A DNA stretch of 64,000 nucleotides from an uncultured Caulobacterales bacterium (GCA_903900155.1 CAIUMD010000062.1:1-64000), one strand, 5' to 3'. Shown: positions 17,337-26,409, counted from the stretch's first letter. The notes: generated from the sequence alone by a model not told the origin. A program made the numbers and translations.

Positions 17337-17933
17337 ATGCGGTTCACCTCGAGGAAGGACATGATCGCGGCCGCGCTGGTGGTCGGCGCGGGGCTGATGT
17401 TCCAGATGGGGGCCATCTTCGGCCCGGATCCGCCGGCGGGTTTTCTGGAGGCGAACGCCGCGCGCGCATCCGCCAGGGCGCGCCCGCCGCCGCCCTCGGT
17501 CGGGAGCGCGCCGCCAGGCGTCACCGTCGCGGACTTCCTGGAGCGGCCAGCCGCCATACGCGCCGTCACGATCGATGGGCGAGACGGAAGGGCGCGCCTC
17601 GACCTGCGGCTCGGTCCAGGCGCGATCAATCCGCGCTTCTCGAGGGGCGGCGAAGGCGCGCTCGTCATCCGGGGGCTGGACGCGGGCGGCGGGTTCGCGG
17701 GTTCCGCTCAAGGCCTGGTGGCGCGTTGGACGGTGGAGGCGTCCGATGGGAAGGCTTCGGCGACCTTTGCCGTGCGGCGTCCGTTCATCGTCGCCCGGGT
17801 GTGGCTCGACGACACGCATGGGGATGATCGTCACCTTCTGATCGATCTTGTCGAAGCCTGCGGTCCGGACGCTATTCCACGCCCGACGCACGGGCGCTGG
17901 ACAGCAGGTGTTCGATCGCCCGCACTTCTCTGA
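17337..17933 (+). CDS. Membrane-anchored protein with AMIN-like region
   Basis: A 198-residue product starting 4 bp after the amidase. One hydrophobic helix (about residues 9-29) is followed by a Pro/Ala linker and a beta-rich region (about 70-170) whose order of segments, ALVIRGLDAGG, LVARWTVEAS and DRHLLIDLVEA, parallels the AMIN part of the neighbouring amidase (IAVAGLDARR, LIAAWSLTPL, AWRIVLDLR). It may therefore be a stand-alone AMIN-like protein that localises or modulates the amidase. The 3' end overlaps the convergent MerR gene by 62 bp, unusual enough that the last 20 codons are uncertain. Confidence 0.6.
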   Translation: MRFTSRKDMIAAALVVGAGLMFQMGAIFGPDPPAGFLEANAARASARARPPPPSVGSAPPGVTVADFLERPAAIRAVTIDGRDGRARLDLRLGPGAINPRFSRGGEGALVIRGLDAGGGFAGSAQGLVARWTVEASDGKASATFAVRRPFIVARVWLDDTHGDDRHLLIDLVEACGPDAIPRPTHGRWTAGVRSPALL

Positions 17934-18231
17934 TCTTCTCGGCCAGGACCTGGCTCAGCGCCGCGGCCAGTTTGGCGCGATAGTCCTCGGTGTCTTGGTC
18001 TATGGCGATCAGTTCGCCGATCTGGCGGACGGACAGGCCAACCGCGCGCAAGGCCACGACCTGCTCCAGGGTCCTGCACTCGTCGGCGTCGAAGGTTCGC
18101 TCCTCGCGTCGGCGGCCACGCTCGGCCTGGACCAGGCCGGCCTCCTCGTAGAAGCGCAGGGTGCGGATCGAGACGCCGAGGCGGCGGGCCAGATGCCCGA
18201 TCCCGACGCGGATCGAAGGAAGGGTGTTCAT
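17872..18231 (-). CDS. MerR-family transcriptional regulator
   Basis: A 119-residue regulator. Residues about 10-45 form the MerR winged helix (IGHLARRLGVSIRTLRFYEEAGLV), then a dimerisation helix (about 80-115). There are no Cys residues in the C-terminal part apart from one near residue 52, so it is not an obvious metal sensor of the CueR/MerR type; a small-molecule or redox role is possible. It is convergent with the AMIN-like gene and lies 103 bp downstream of the end of a receptor gene on the same strand. Confidence 0.85.
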   Translation of the reverse strand: MNTLPSIRVGIGHLARRLGVSIRTLRFYEEAGLVQAERGRRREERTFDADECRTLEQVVALRAVGLSVRQIGELIAIDQDTEDYRAKLAAALSQVLAEKIREVRAIEHLLSSARASGVE

Positions 18232-18334
18232 GCCGTTCGGTAGTCTTGCGGAAAATGGCGGATGACCCGTGATGGATCATCCGCCCAGTGGGCTCCGGGA
18301 AGGAATGATCGGAGCGTTCCGGTCGTGGGCCGCG

Positions 18335-21184
18335 TCAGAAGTTGAAGCGCAGCCCGACGATGAACTGACGCCCGCCCAGGAAGCCTTCGGTCAGGCGCTC
18401 GGCGGTCGAGTCCGTGTAGTAGACGTCGCGCTCGTTGGTCAGGTTCAAGGCCTCGACGCTGAGCGCCATGGCGTCGGTGACCTGGTACGAGGCCGAGGCG
18501 TCGACGAAGGTGGTCGGCTTCTTGCCCGCCACGTCGACATTATACGAGGCCGGCACAGCCGTCAGGAAGCGGTCGCGATAGGCCACCGAGGTCCGGGCCT
18601 GGAACGGACCCTTCTCGTAGTAGAGCGTGACGTTGTAGGCGTTGGGCGACAGGTTCAGCAGGTCGCGCTTGACCGTGCCCGAGCCGGCGGTGGTGGTCAG
18701 GAAGTAGTCGATCTGGCTCTTGACCCGGGTGTAGTTGGCCAGGATGCCTAAGTCGCGCAGGGCGCCGGGCAGGAAGGTCAGTTGCTGCTGGTAGTTCAGC
18801 TCGAAGCCTTCCAGCGTGCCGCCGGGGGTGTTGACGACATTGCTGACCGAGAAGTCGTCGGTGGTGTTGGCGCCGGTGCCTTGCAGCAGCGAGGCGGGCA
18901 GGCCGGTCGAGGAGTAGGGCGCCACCACGGTGATGCGCTGCACGTAGGTGCTGATGTTCTTCTTGAACACCGCCGCCGACAGGATCGTGCCGCGCTTGGG
19001 ATACCACTCGATCGAGGCGTCGTAGGTGCGGGCCTTGTAGGGCTCCAGGAACGGATTGCCGGTGGAGACCGAGCGATTGCCGCCCGCGACGCTGACCGAG
19101 ACAGCCGACGACAGGCTGGCCAGCGGCGGACGCGACATCACCTCGGCGGCCGAGGCGCGCACCAGCAGGTTCTGGACCGGCTCGACCACCAGGTTCAGCG
19201 ACGGCAGGACGTTGTCGTACGAGCGCTTGACCGTGGTCAGCACGAAGCCGCTGGGATCGACGGTGGTCGGGACGGTTGAATAGAAGACCGACTGCTGGTC
19301 CGTCTTGACGTAACGCACGCCGACGTCGCCGCGCACCGGCAGCCCGCCGACGTCCAGCTTGAAGTCGGCCTGCAGGTAGCCGCCCAGCGTCTCTTCCTTG
19401 ACGCTGCGGTTCTCGCCGCGCGCCGAGGCGAAGCTTTCCGACATCTCGAAGCGGCCGGTGTTGCTGAACACGCCATAGGCCTTGGCGATGGCGTCGCGGT
19501 CGGGGCTGGCCCAGCAGGTGGGCGTGCCGGCCGGGACGTTCAGGCCCTTGAGGCCGCAGAACCGCTGGGTGACCTGGCTCATCGACAGGCCGCCGGGGAT
19601 GGCCGAGAGGTCCGTCGTCGACACCGGCCGCTTGCCGCTGGCGATGAAGTCGGCGACCCGGTAGCTGGCGCCGGCCTTCAGGGTCAGGCTGTCATTGACC
19701 ACGAACTTCGGGTCGATCTGGGCGACCTTGAAGCGGTTGGTGTTGGCGTTGGTGGCGATGCGGATTTCCGGGCCGGTGGGGCCCACGCCGCCCGGCACGG
19801 TGACGCGCGGGCCGATGTACCAGCTGTTGGGATCGGCGACGTCGAAGCCGTACGAGATCTTGGGCAGCAGGGGATCGCCGCGCAGATCGTACGAATAGTT
19901 GTCGCTGTTGATCCGATCCATCTGGGTCGTATAGGCCAGCGGCTGGTCGAACTTGTTGTTGGTGTAGCCGAGTAGGCCGGTCACCGAGAAACGGTCGCTG
20001 AACTCGTGCGAAATGTTCAGGGTCGACTGGAAGAAGTTGGTGCGGAACTCCTCCAGATAGTTCTCCGAACGCAGGTCGACATTGTCGAACAGGCCCGCGA
20101 CGATGGTGCCGTTGCTGTCGACGTCAATGTCGCGGATGACGATCTCGGGCTTGCCGCCGTTCGAGGCGTTACGGCTGAAGCCGATGGCCGAGATCTGGCG
20201 GCTGTCGCGGCGGCCGTCGAAGCGCGAATACAGCACGTCCAGCACGGCCTCGGTCCTGTTCGAGGGACGCCATTGCACCGCGCCGGTCAGGCCCAGACGT
20301 TTGGTCTGCATGTCGTAGTTCTGGTAGGTCAGGAAGCGCGCGTAGCGCGTGGTCTTCTGGCTGGCCAGATTGTAGTCGGCTACGTTCGTGCCCGCGCACA
20401 GCGTCGGACGCGCCACCGGATCGCACCAGCCGCCGTCGGCATTGCCTTCCTGGAACTGGCTGGTGCTACCGCCCATCTGGACGATACCGCGCTCGGAATA
20501 GGCGGCCGAGACCAGGACGCCCAGGGTGTCGTCGGCGAAGCGGTTGCTGATCAGGACGGCCGCGCGGGGGTCATAGTCACGCGACAGGTCGTTGTAGCTG
20601 CCCTTGACCGAGCCGGCGATGGTCAGGCCCGAGAAGTCGAACGGACGGCCGGTGTGCAGGTCGACGGTCGCGCCCAGCGAGCCTTCCTCGACCTCGGCCT
20701 GGGCGGTCTTGCGCACGTCGATGCGGCTGAACAGCTCGGAGGCGAAGACGTTGAAGTCGAAGCCGCGGCCGCGGTTGACGCCGCCCGCCGTGGCGGCGGT
20801 GGTCGCCTGGGCCTCGACGCCGTTGATGCGGACGCGGGTGAACTCCTCGGAGAGGCCGCGCACCGAGATGCTCTTGCCCTCGCCGGCGTTGCGGGTGATC
20901 GACACGCCCGGCACGCGCTGGATGGCCTCGGCCAGGTTGTTGTCGGGGAACTTGGCGATGTCCTCGGCGACGATGGAGTCGACCGCGCCGGTGCTTTCGC
21001 GCTTGAGCACCAGGGCCTTTTCCAGGCTGGAGCGGAAGCCGGTGACGACGACTTCCTCGACCTCGGCGCTGGACGACTGGTCCGTCTGGGCGGCCGCGCC
21101 GACGCCCCACATCAGACAGGACGCCGTCGTGCCCAGCAGCATGGCGCGGCTCAGATGACGCGCGATCCGGGTGTTCTTGTTCAT
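18335..21184 (-). CDS. TonB-dependent receptor (TonB-Xanth-Caul type)
   Basis: A 949-residue receptor. The ATG at 21184 is selected because GGGAGGTAGGGGA precedes it; an earlier in-frame start lacks this. Signal peptide at about 1-32 (GVGAAAQ), TonB-box-like VEEVVVTGFRSSLEKAL, plug with DNNLAEAIQRVPGVSITR and GKSISVRGLSEEF, and a barrel ending GLRFNF. Receptors of this subgroup in Caulobacter-like bacteria usually import carbohydrates, but the ligand is not shown. Neighbouring gene remnants and the GntR/FCD regulator at 22108 suggest it once belonged to a larger sugar or organic-acid locus. Confidence 0.92.
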   Translation of the reverse strand: MNKNTRIARHLSRAMLLGTTASCLMWGVGAAAQTDQSSSAEVEEVVVTGFRSSLEKALVLKRESTGAVDSIVAEDIAKFPDNNLAEAIQRVPGVSITRNAGEGKSISVRGLSEEFTRVRINGVEAQATTAATAGGVNRGRGFDFNVFASELFSRIDVRKTAQAEVEEGSLGATVDLHTGRPFDFSGLTIAGSVKGSYNDLSRDYDPRAAVLISNRFADDTLGVLVSAAYSERGIVQMGGSTSQFQEGNADGGWCDPVARPTLCAGTNVADYNLASQKTTRYARFLTYQNYDMQTKRLGLTGAVQWRPSNRTEAVLDVLYSRFDGRRDSRQISAIGFSRNASNGGKPEIVIRDIDVDSNGTIVAGLFDNVDLRSENYLEEFRTNFFQSTLNISHEFSDRFSVTGLLGYTNNKFDQPLAYTTQMDRINSDNYSYDLRGDPLLPKISYGFDVADPNSWYIGPRVTVPGGVGPTGPEIRIATNANTNRFKVAQIDPKFVVNDSLTLKAGASYRVADFIASGKRPVSTTDLSAIPGGLSMSQVTQRFCGLKGLNVPAGTPTCWASPDRDAIAKAYGVFSNTGRFEMSESFASARGENRSVKEETLGGYLQADFKLDVGGLPVRGDVGVRYVKTDQQSVFYSTVPTTVDPSGFVLTTVKRSYDNVLPSLNLVVEPVQNLLVRASAAEVMSRPPLASLSSAVSVSVAGGNRSVSTGNPFLEPYKARTYDASIEWYPKRGTILSAAVFKKNISTYVQRITVVAPYSSTGLPASLLQGTGANTTDDFSVSNVVNTPGGTLEGFELNYQQQLTFLPGALRDLGILANYTRVKSQIDYFLTTTAGSGTVKRDLLNLSPNAYNVTLYYEKGPFQARTSVAYRDRFLTAVPASYNVDVAGKKPTTFVDASASYQVTDAMALSVEALNLTNERDVYYTDSTAERLTEGFLGGRQFIVGLRFNF

Positions 21185-21280
21185 TCCCCTACCTCCCAAT
21201 TCTGGCATGGCTTCTCTGGTCGCCGCCCCTGGGGGACGGCGTTGGTCTCGATGGGTCAGTGATCTGGCGGAGTGGCGGGC

Positions 21281-21565
21281 TTAGCCCGACGCCTTGGCGA
21301 TGGCGCCCGCCAGGTTGGTGAGGATCGCGTACAGCGACCAAAGCCCGATGGCGGCGATGACCGTGAGGATCAGCGTCTCCCACCATCGGTTGACGTACTG
21401 GGGCAGCATGAAGCGGCGGCTGGACGTCAGGACCAGTATGCCGATCAGGATCGGCGGCAGGGTGATGGCGGTGACGACGCTGGTGCCGAACACGCTGATG
21501 TGGACCAGGTCCGGCGCGCCCGGAATTGTGATGACGATCGGAACGACGATGAAGCAGGCGACCAT
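21281..21565 (-). pseudogene. Remnant of a membrane transporter (NRAMP-like C-terminus)
   Basis: On the minus strand the last roughly 95 codons of an integral membrane protein are readable: hydrophobic helices VACFIVVPIVITI, ITLPPILIGILVL and LILTVIAAIGLWSLYAIL, separated by SSRRFMLPQYVNRWW, which resembles the loop and last helices of NRAMP-type divalent-metal transporters. Codons upstream of about 21565 are not part of this protein: there the sequence turns into the opposite-strand alcohol dehydrogenase remnant. The 5' two thirds are missing, so this is not a functional gene. The family call is tentative. Confidence 0.6.
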
Positions 21566-22111
21566 CACTGCGTGGAGGCCTTCACCAACGTCAAGGCGCA
21601 CCCGGCCATCGACCTCTATGCGCGCGAGGGCATCCGCCTGGTCGGCGCCTATCTGCGGCGCGCGGTCGAGGACGGAGCGGACCTGGAGGCTCGCGCGGGC
21701 ATGGCCTTGGCCTCGCTGTACGGCGGCTATTGCCTGGGGCCGGTCAATACGGCGGCGGGCCATGCGGTGGCCTATCCGCTGAGCACCCGCCACGGCATCT
21801 CGCACGGCGCGGCCAATGCGGTGATCTTCGCCCACATGCTGGCCTTCAACGCCGCCGCCGTGCCGGAGCGGACCCAGGAGGTCCTGCGCCTGCTGGGTCT
21901 GGAAGCCGTCGGCGACAACGCGGTGTTCGAGGCCGCCAGCCAGTTCTGCCGCGACCTGGGGATCGAGACGCGGCTGTCCCGGCGCGGCGTGCCGGCCGAG
22001 GACTTCGCGGCCATGGCCAAGGAGGCCAGCGCCATTCGCCGGCTGCTGGACAACAATCCGCGCGACCTGACCGAGCAGGACATCCGCCTGATCTACGAGG
22101 CGGCGTCCTAG
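21566..22111 (+). pseudogene. Remnant of an iron-containing alcohol dehydrogenase (C-terminal half)
   Basis: From 21566 the plus strand encodes the C-terminal half of a group III Fe-alcohol dehydrogenase/lactaldehyde reductase-like protein: HCVEAFTNVKAHPAIDLYAR, then YPLSTRHGISHGAANAV with two metal-ligand His residues, ending IRLIYEAAS. The first codon of clear homology is the His that normally follows Asp-x-x-x as metal ligands; the Asp and the whole NAD-binding half are absent and no start codon or ribosome site fits. The frame itself is undamaged, so the loss is recent or the fragment is held by chance. It overlaps the stop of the convergent GntR gene by 4 bp. Confidence 0.8.
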
Positions 22112-22863
22112 AGGCGCAGGTCCAGCAGGCTGCCGCCGAACAGGCGATCGCGCGAATTGTTCAGGTGCTGGCGCATCAGGTCGCTGGCCCGGCGCGGGTC
22201 GCGGTTGCGGATCGCCTCGACGATCGCGCCGTGCTCGTCGGTGGTCTGCTCCAGCCGGCCGGTGGGGCTCAGCAGGGCCAGGCCATGCAGCTTCATCCCG
22301 GCGGCGATCTGTTCGCGCAGGGCCAGCAACACGGTCGGGAAGTACTGGTTGTTCGAGGCCTTGGCGATCGTCAGGTGCAGCTCGAAGTCGATGTCCTCGC
22401 GGTGCGTGCCGCCGGCCGTGGCCTTCTGCAGGCGGCGCAGCAGGGCGTCCATCTGCTCCAGGCTGGCGTCGTTGCGGCGCAGCGCCGCCAATTCGGCCGC
22501 CTTGGTCTCGATGGTCTCGCGGAACTCGTAGCTGCGCTGGATGTCGGCGATGTTCTCTGCGGGGCGGAAGGCCAGCCCCAGGTCGTCCTGTGCGCCGACC
22601 ACGAAGCTGCCGGCGCCCTGGCGGGAATAGATTCGGCCATCGTCGCGCAGCATGCCCAGGGCTTCGCGGACCACCGGGCGCGATACGTCGAAGATCTTGG
22701 ACAACTCGTGCTCGCCGGGAAGCCGGGCGTTGGCCGCGTATTCACCCGCTTCGATCTGTCGGATCAGGGCGGCATAGACCGTCTCGGCCAACTTTCCCGA
22801 GCGCGCGGTTTCCACGCCGTTCCCCGATACCGTCACTGCGCCCCGCGCTGCTTCGCCTGCCAT
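22108..22863 (-). CDS. GntR-family regulator (FadR subfamily, FCD domain)
   Basis: A 251-residue regulator. Residues about 22-90 form the GntR winged helix (KLAETVYAALIRQIEAG, LPGEHELSKIFDVSRPVVRE, IYSRQGAGSFV). The FCD ligand domain follows (about 105-235) with RETIETKAAELAAL, FELHLTIAKASNN and the metal-site His in DEHGAIVEAI. FCD regulators respond to small organic acids such as uronates, lactate or gluconate. The neighbouring alcohol dehydrogenase remnant and receptor fit a sugar-acid locus, but the effector is not readable. Confidence 0.9.
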   Translation of the reverse strand: MAGEAARGAVTVSGNGVETARSGKLAETVYAALIRQIEAGEYAANARLPGEHELSKIFDVSRPVVREALGMLRDDGRIYSRQGAGSFVVGAQDDLGLAFRPAENIADIQRSYEFRETIETKAAELAALRRNDASLEQMDALLRRLQKATAGGTHREDIDFELHLTIAKASNNQYFPTVLLALREQIAAGMKLHGLALLSPTGRLEQTTDEHGAIVEAIRNRDPRRASDLMRQHLNNSRDRLFGGSLLDLRL

Positions 22864-22924
22864 TCCGTAAAATTACAACGGGGCGAACAGGTTGTGAAGA
22901 CTTGTAAGTGCGCCGCGTTATCGA

Positions 22925-23091
22925 GGGCGCGGCCAGGGGGCAGGCGGGGGCCGTTCGGGTTTTCGGTCCGCGCGAAGTTGGCCCAGTAGTCGGCCAGCCG
23001 GTCGAGGACTTAGGCGACCTTGGTCGAATGGTCGGCTCCGAACGGCGAACTCGCCAGCGCCTCGAGTGAACAGCCTTCTTGGAAACGACAG
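22925..23091 (-). pseudogene. Remnant of a type-B carboxylesterase C-terminus
   Basis: On the minus strand, reading from 23091, the frame gives SSPFGADHSTKVA, a stop, then VLDRLADYWANFARTENPNG followed by PRLPPGRALD. This is the pattern of a type-B carboxylesterase end: the catalytic His segment (GAxH) and the conserved DYWANFA-T-NPNG block. The block is interrupted by a TAA stop and the fragment begins exactly where the 106-bp repeat at 23092 ends. The rest of the gene is gone. A complete esterase of this family lies at 27676-29244. Confidence 0.55.
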
Positions 23092-23197
23092 CTAGAGCCC
23101 TTTCCGATCTGATCGAAACGATCAGTCGGATAAAAAGGGCTCTCAATCAAAGACCTGGAGCATTTCACCGATCCGTTCGGATCGGAAAATGCTCTAG
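23092..23197. repeat. 106-bp intergenic repeat with two hairpins (copy 2)
   Basis: This is identical to the element at 12894-12999 except for one base (CCTGGAGC here, CCTAGAGC there). Again the terminal CTAG forms the TAG stop of the gene on its right (the rhamnosidase, minus strand), and the element has the same orientation relative to that gene. Its left border coincides with the end of the esterase remnant. Confidence 0.9.
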
Positions 23198-26100
23198 GCC
23201 TTCGGGACGAAGTCGAAGGTCAGCGATCCGGGCCCGACAGCATAGACGGCGTGGTGTTCGCGCGCGCCCAGCCAGCGCGCGCCGGCCGGCGTCCGGGCCA
23301 GGCGGGCGCCGCCGCTGGGCAGCCAGATCTCGGCCTCGCAGGCGCCGGGGACGCGCACGTCCAGCACGGCGCGACCTTCGGCGCGTCGCCATTGCGAGCT
23401 GACCTCGCCGCGCGGCGTCATCTGGGTCGCGCTGGCGCTGGCCAGGCCCGTCGGCAGCACCGGCCGGATCTGGAGCTTGGCATAGCCGGGCGCGGTCGGC
23501 CGGATGCCCGCCAGACCTTCATAGAACCAGCTGCTGATCGAAGCGAAGTAGTGGTGGTTCCACGAGCGGGAGCCCAGGCTCCAGCCCTCGGGCATGCCGC
23601 GGATGTCGTTCTTCAGCCAGAAGCCCCAGCTGGGCTCGTCGGTGCGGGTGACGATCTTCCAGACCACCTCGCCATGGCCATGGTCGCTGAGCAGCCGGGG
23701 CAGGTAGCGCAGGGCGTAGACGCCGACGTCGAGCCTGTAGCCCTTGGCCATGATGTCGGCGGCCAGGCCGTTGATCACAGCTTGCGCCTGGCCCTCGGGG
23801 ACGAGCCCCAGCGCCACCGGCAGCACGTTCATGGTCTGGTTGTAGGACGAAGGCTTGCCGCCCTCGGGCGGGGCGACGTAGCGGCGCTGCGCCGCGTCCC
23901 AGTAACGGGCGTTGTAGGCGGCGCGGACCTTGGCGGCCAGCTCGTCCTGGCCCGTGGCCTTCAGCATGTGGAAGACATAGGCCGTCGAGGTGGCGTCGAC
24001 CGGCCCGGTCGGACCGGCGGCGGCGTATTCGCCCAGGCCATGGTCGTAGCGGTAGTCGGGCGCCTTCAGGAACGTCGCGGTGTAGTCGGCCAGGCGCTTT
24101 TGCAAGGCGCGGACGGGCTGGCTGGCCCGCGCGCCGAACCGCAGCTCAAGCTCTTCGGGCAGGATGAAGGCGGCGACGTCCCAGGCGGGTGTGGGCCCCC
24201 AGACATAGTTCCAGCCCGGCGAGTTCTCGAAGCCGTAGAATGGCGTCGAGGGCACGATCTCGGGCAGTTCGCCGCTGGCCGCCTGGGCGTCGACGAAGTC
24301 GCCCAGCCACTTCTCCCAAGTGCGGACGACGTCGAAATTGATGGCGGCGGCGGCCGACGAGGCCTGGGCGTCGCCGGTCCAGCCGTTCTTTTCCAGGGTG
24401 GGCGTATCGGTCTGGGCCGCATGCATGTTGTTCAGCAGGCCCTGGCGCGCGGCGTCGTGGATCTGGTTGACCAGCGGCTCGGCGCACGCGAACTCGCCGA
24501 TCGAGGCGACCGCCGAGTGGATCTCGACCGCCGTGATCGTGTCGGGCGTCGGCGTCCCGTCCAGGCCCGAGACCTGCACATACCGGAAGCCGCCATAGCC
24601 GAAGGCCGGCCGCCAGGTCTCGCGACCCTTGCCGGCCAGGGTGTAGCGCCAGGTCATCAGCTGGGCGTCGATCAGGCCGCTGGCGACCTGGATCGCGCCG
24701 TCCTTGCGCAGCTTTTCGGCCAGGACCATCGAGACCGTCCGGCCGGCGGGGCCCGTGACCGACAGCTCGGGAAGGCCGGTGCGGATGCGACCGAAGTCGA
24801 ACAGCCAGACGCCGGGGCGGACTTCCTTGACCGACACCGCCGCGTGGCGGGCGACGGGGGCGATGGGCTCATGCGTCGCGGCGAGCAGACGGCCGGCGGG
24901 ACCCTTCATCCGCAAGGCGGCGTCCCAGGCGCGGTCGTCGAAGCCAGGGGCGCGCCAGCCGGCCGGCTCGCGGCGGGCGTCGCGGCGTTCGCCGGCATAG
25001 ATCGAGTCCCACAGGCACGGACCATCGGCCGTGCGCCAGGTCCCGTCGCTGACCAGCACCTGGGTCGCGCCGTCGGCCAGTTCGATCTCCAGCCGCGCCT
25101 TCAGGGCCGGCTCGGCGGTCCAGGGAGCCTTGTGGAAGTACCACTCATTGGGTTCGGCGATCCCGTACCAGCCGCGCGCCAGCTCGGCGGCCAGGACGTT
25201 GTCGCCGGCCTTCAGCAGGGCGGTGACGTCGTGGGTGCGACAGAGTACGCGCTTGCCGTAGTCCGTCCAGCCGGTCGCGATGGCGCTCTCGCCGATGGGC
25301 GCGCCGTTCAGGCTGATGTCCGCGAAGCCGCCGGCCGCGACGCGCAGGCGGGCGCGGACGACCGGGCCGGAGACGGCGAAGGCGCGGCGCAGCAGCGGAG
25401 CGGGATGGGCCAGCGGGACGACGATGTCCTTGCCCGGCACGCCGGACGCCAGGATCAGCCCAGCCGCGCCGACATCGCCGCCGGTGAAGGGATTGTCGCC
25501 GTCCTCGAAGCGGCTCTCGAAGCCGGGGCGGTCCGGGGCCTTGAGGCTGACGGCGTGGATCGCGGCGGCCTCGGCCTCGGGGGCCAGGAAGCCGAAGGTT
25601 CCTTCCGCCTGCGCGGCGTCCTCGAGCGTTCCGACCAGGGCGCCGTCCAGGCTGAAGCGCAGGGCCGTCCCGCGCGCCTCGATGGTCAGCTGGCGGCGAC
25701 GACCCTTCAGGTCCGCCGGCAGCGGCCAGACCTGCAGGCGTTTGAGTTTGACCTGCGGATTGATCCCGCCCGGATACTGGCGGACCTGCAGCATCAGCGA
25801 TGGCGCGCCGTCGACCTCGCCGACGCGCAGCATGTAGGCTTCGCCATAGGTCTTGCCCTCGGGGCGGGCGCGGAACAGGACGTCGAAGAAGCGGCCCTTC
25901 AGCGTGAAGTCGATGTCGAGGGCAAGGTCGGCCCAGCCGCGTGGCGGCGTGGCGTGGCGGCCGATCCAGGCGGCGTCGCCCCAGTCCTCTGGCGTCAGCA
26001 GGCCCATCTCGAAGGCGGCGGGGGCACTCCAGGCGCCGGCCTGGCCGCTTCCGTCCCGCAGCCGCACGCGCCAGACCCGCCGGGCGCGAGAGGGCAGGGC

Positions 26101-26409
26101 GGGTCCGCCATAGACGGCCTCGACCGCCGCCGCGTCAGCGACCGTGCCGCTGTCCCAGGTCAGGCGTCCGGCCAGCAGGTCGGCCTCGGAGGCGGCGACC
26201 TGCACGCGCCAGGCGCTCTGCCGTGCGATTGGCGGCCGCCACGACAGGCGCGGGCGGAGCGCGTCCAGGCCGATCGGCCCGGCGGCGTGCTCGGTGGCTA
26301 GAGCGCCGGGCGAGGCGGGGGCTGCCGCCGCGCGACCAACGCTAGCCGTCAGGCACGCCGCCAGGGCCGCCGCCCCGGACAGGGCGTCGCGCCGGGTGGG
26401 ACCGGACAT
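23194..26409 (-). CDS. Alpha-L-rhamnosidase (GH78)
   Basis: A 1071-residue exported glycosidase releasing terminal alpha-L-rhamnose from glycosides such as flavonoid rutinosides or plant polysaccharides. The N-terminus TRRDALSGAAALAA is a probable Tat signal. Then come Ig/jelly-roll domains (LATEHAAGPIGLDALRPRLS; NGAPIGESAIATGWTDYGKR), the rhamnosidase N domain (WRTADGPCLWDSIYAGE), the linker WLFDFGRIRTGLPEL, and the (alpha/alpha)6 barrel with QTDTPTLEKNGWTGDAQ supplying catalytic acids, then PEGWSLGSRSWNHHYF. The stop codon is contributed by the 106-bp repeat. It starts 7 bp after the small exported protein at 26417, so the two form an operon. Confidence 0.93.
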   Translation of the reverse strand: MSGPTRRDALSGAAALAACLTASVGRAAAAPASPGALATEHAAGPIGLDALRPRLSWRPPIARQSAWRVQVAASEADLLAGRLTWDSGTVADAAAVEAVYGGPALPSRARRVWRVRLRDGSGQAGAWSAPAAFEMGLLTPEDWGDAAWIGRHATPPRGWADLALDIDFTLKGRFFDVLFRARPEGKTYGEAYMLRVGEVDGAPSLMLQVRQYPGGINPQVKLKRLQVWPLPADLKGRRRQLTIEARGTALRFSLDGALVGTLEDAAQAEGTFGFLAPEAEAAAIHAVSLKAPDRPGFESRFEDGDNPFTGGDVGAAGLILASGVPGKDIVVPLAHPAPLLRRAFAVSGPVVRARLRVAAGGFADISLNGAPIGESAIATGWTDYGKRVLCRTHDVTALLKAGDNVLAAELARGWYGIAEPNEWYFHKAPWTAEPALKARLEIELADGATQVLVSDGTWRTADGPCLWDSIYAGERRDARREPAGWRAPGFDDRAWDAALRMKGPAGRLLAATHEPIAPVARHAAVSVKEVRPGVWLFDFGRIRTGLPELSVTGPAGRTVSMVLAEKLRKDGAIQVASGLIDAQLMTWRYTLAGKGRETWRPAFGYGGFRYVQVSGLDGTPTPDTITAVEIHSAVASIGEFACAEPLVNQIHDAARQGLLNNMHAAQTDTPTLEKNGWTGDAQASSAAAAINFDVVRTWEKWLGDFVDAQAASGELPEIVPSTPFYGFENSPGWNYVWGPTPAWDVAAFILPEELELRFGARASQPVRALQKRLADYTATFLKAPDYRYDHGLGEYAAAGPTGPVDATSTAYVFHMLKATGQDELAAKVRAAYNARYWDAAQRRYVAPPEGGKPSSYNQTMNVLPVALGLVPEGQAQAVINGLAADIMAKGYRLDVGVYALRYLPRLLSDHGHGEVVWKIVTRTDEPSWGFWLKNDIRGMPEGWSLGSRSWNHHYFASISSWFYEGLAGIRPTAPGYAKLQIRPVLPTGLASASATQMTPRGEVSSQWRRAEGRAVLDVRVPGACEAEIWLPSGGARLARTPAGARWLGAREHHAVYAVGPGSLTFDFVPKA

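Noticed and set aside
22742..23146. 134-codon minus-strand frame across the GntR promoter and repeat
   Set aside because: It runs through the 106-bp repeat and is out of frame with the esterase remnant it covers.
23251..26301. Plus-strand open frame of over 1000 codons
   Set aside because: It is antisense to the rhamnosidase, a full-length recognisable gene. Long antisense frames are expected at this GC content.
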